Assembly (NCBI GenBank): GCA_031362245.1
Contig: JANLSD010000017.1
Span: 1 to 6,254 of the forward strand
Length of the DNA stretch: 6,254 nucleotides
Source: JAAURS01 sp031362245
Lineage (GTDB): Bacteria; Cyanobacteriota; Cyanobacteriia; Thermosynechococcales; Thermosynechococcaceae
Direction: 5' to 3'
In this document: piece after piece, positions 5,212 to 6,254 of the stretch
How the letters are laid out: the number at the start of each line of letters is the position of its first letter
How positions within the stretch are numbered: the stretch's first letter is position 1
Position numbers and translations under genes: made by a program
The notes under the pieces: model-generated
Told to the model about the DNA's origin: nothing
What the model saw: only the letters and a program-made list of their open reading frames with translations
The model's database searches: none

Positions 5212-6254
5212 TTTTGCATCTATGCTTGTTCAGCCGTCAGATTTTCTGCAATGAACTGTCGAACCACTGGAATAAATAAATCCCTTGATACTTGGTAGAC
5301 ATTATCAATCAAACCCTCAAGGCACATATTTTGTAGCCTAACGTAGGCAGACAGGGCACAAAAGAAATGATTGCGAATTGCCTGTTCAGTTCTGACTTGA
5401 AACCGCTCAATATTACAAACCTGCTTAATGGCACGATGAAAACTTTCAATTTGCCAGTGCAAGTCATGAATGCGTTTGAACGCTTGGCGAGTGATTTGTT
5501 TGAGCGCCTCAAGGTCGGGTAAATAAAGGACATAGTACCGAGCTTCGTTTTTGAAATTCTGGCAAAACACCTTGACCCAACCAAAGTCCTTAAGATAGAC
5601 TACTAGGCCACCGTCAGGAATGTCTAAGGTCTTTATCTGGACTGGTTTTCCTCTCTCAAGAGAAACCTTGCGATTGTCAGCCACTCCGAATAGAAAACCC
5701 ACCTTCTCGTTTTTGAGAAACTTCAGATTTTCAATGCTTGAATACCAACTATCGCCCGTCACATAGCAGGGCCTTAGCCCCCAAGTCATCACCTGTGACA
5801 ACATTTCTAAAAAATAATCATTCTTAGTTTTACCTTCTCGTTTATCGTAAATGCGGAAGTTTACTGGATAGGAATGACCTTCAATATCCGTGAAATATAG
5901 GGTAATCAAATTGATACCCTTGACCGTCTTCTTATGCTTACCAGACCAAAAGAAATCTACAAATGCACTTTTACCCAAAGCACGATAAGGTTTATCCACC
6001 ACAGAGTCATCGACACTCGTCGTTCCACCTTCAAAGATGAGATTTCCTTTGACCTCATTAAATAAATCTTCAGGTGTGTAGTTTTCCCGTAATAGGAATC
6101 GGTTCACACTATCGTGAGACACTGCCGCCAAGATTGTAGCCAACCGAACGCAACTCACATACTTTGGTTCTGCCATCAGAAACAAGATGTAGAGGTTACG
6201 ATTACACTGAGCCGTCGATGGCTTGGAGAGGTCTCTCACAATTTCATTCCGTTG
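5212..6254 (-). mobile_element. Part of an IS701-like element interrupted by the IS21 element
   Basis: This stretch is almost entirely one transposase gene whose 3' end touches the IS21 right terminus and whose 5' end runs to the window edge. No terminal inverted repeat for it is visible between the gene and the IS21 element, so that end must have been displaced or lost. The best candidate for the displaced end is AGGACTTACGCATTGAC at about 2524-2540, left of the IS21 element. It is preceded by TATT and contains TTAG, which fits the YTAR target reported for IS701 elements. The partner end lies outside this window, so this is inference. Confidence 0.55.
5220..6239 (-). CDS. DDE transposase of IS701/IS4-superfamily type
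   Basis: The 339-residue product is a DDE transposase of a kind common in cyanobacteria. Candidate catalytic residues are D77/D78 in TSVDDSVVDKP, D163 in VTGDSWYSS, and E265 in HWQIESFHRAIKQ, where E265 and K272 give the E-(6)-K spacing of the IS4 superfamily. Other family marks are the N-terminal SHDSVNRFLL (41-50), FFWSGKHKKTVKGINLITLY (96-115), GKTKNDYF (136-143) and FLFGVADNRKVS (182-193). The set appears complete, so the protein may be active. The start chosen is a GTG at 6239-6237 with GGA eight bases upstream; the frame stays open to the window edge, so an upstream start is possible. The stop (5222-5220) is nine bases from the IS21 right tip, so the extreme C-terminus could have been altered by the insertion. 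Assignment to IS701 rather than another IS4-superfamily group is by resemblance. Confidence 0.8.
   Translation of the reverse strand: MRDLSKPSTAQCNRNLYILFLMAEPKYVSCVRLATILAAVSHDSVNRFLLRENYTPEDLFNEVKGNLIFEGGTTSVDDSVVDKPYRALGKSAFVDFFWSGKHKKTVKGINLITLYFTDIEGHSYPVNFRIYDKREGKTKNDYFLEMLSQVMTWGLRPCYVTGDSWYSSIENLKFLKNEKVGFLFGVADNRKVSLERGKPVQIKTLDIPDGGLVVYLKDFGWVKVFCQNFKNEARYYVLYLPDLEALKQITRQAFKRIHDLHWQIESFHRAIKQVCNIERFQVRTEQAIRNHFFCALSAYVRLQNMCLEGLIDNVYQVSRDLFIPVVRQFIAENLTAEQA

Noticed and set aside
4929..5279. Plus-strand frame across the istA start and the IS21 right end
   Set aside because: It crosses the terminal repeats and two gene ends; it is composed of antisense and non-coding sequence.
5309..5584. 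Minus-strand frame in another phase within the IS701-like transposase
   Set aside because: It lies wholly inside the conserved transposase gene and looks like a shadow.

Overview
This window looks like an accessory, mobile-element-rich stretch of a cyanobacterial chromosome or plasmid. The evidence is three copies of the HIP1 octamer GCGATCGC (91-98, 1230-1237, 4149-4156), families that are abundant and multicopy in cyanobacteria (DUF29, Uma2), and an insertion-sequence load typical of large cyanobacterial genomes. Genus cannot be fixed from this sequence.

Left part (1-2381, genes on +). After about 330 bases with no convincing gene but with two sharp palindromes (81-113 and 224-237), the minus strand carries what looks like the frameshifted remains of a small unrecognised gene (332-498). 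Next is a compact type II toxin-antitoxin operon: a ribbon-helix-helix antitoxin (589-840) and a ParE/RelE-type toxin (840-1109) that overlap by one base. A good promoter lies upstream, with a near-perfect 18-bp palindrome between its -35 and -10 boxes, a likely autoregulatory operator. A stand-alone DUF29 gene follows with its own candidate promoter and a probable GTG start (1429-1884). After it comes an N-terminally truncated Uma2-family (PD-(D/E)XK-like) gene (1983-2381), whose recognisable homology begins before its first ATG.

Right part (about 2520-6254, genes on -). An IS21-family element (about 2571-5211) encodes IstA (transposase) and IstB (AAA+ ATPase helper) and has duplicated terminal repeats at both ends. 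Both reading frames are full length, but the IstA catalytic glutamate of the DDE triad appears to be replaced by lysine (residue 260), so this copy is predicted not to move by its own transposase. The element sits only a few bases beyond the stop codon of a second, apparently full-length DDE transposase of IS701/IS4-superfamily type (5220-6239). The natural reading is that the IS21 element inserted into the 3' flank of an older IS701-like element, whose far end may be the AGGACTTACGC sequence near 2524.

How the genes work together: the toxin and antitoxin form one self-regulated unit, and IstA and IstB form another. The DUF29 gene and the Uma2 fragment show no operon link to either. I see no defence operon, CRISPR array, tRNA or rRNA here. 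The most notable points are the apparent loss of the IstA catalytic residue, the IS-in-IS nesting with unequal ends, the toxin-antitoxin operator, and the decayed genes.
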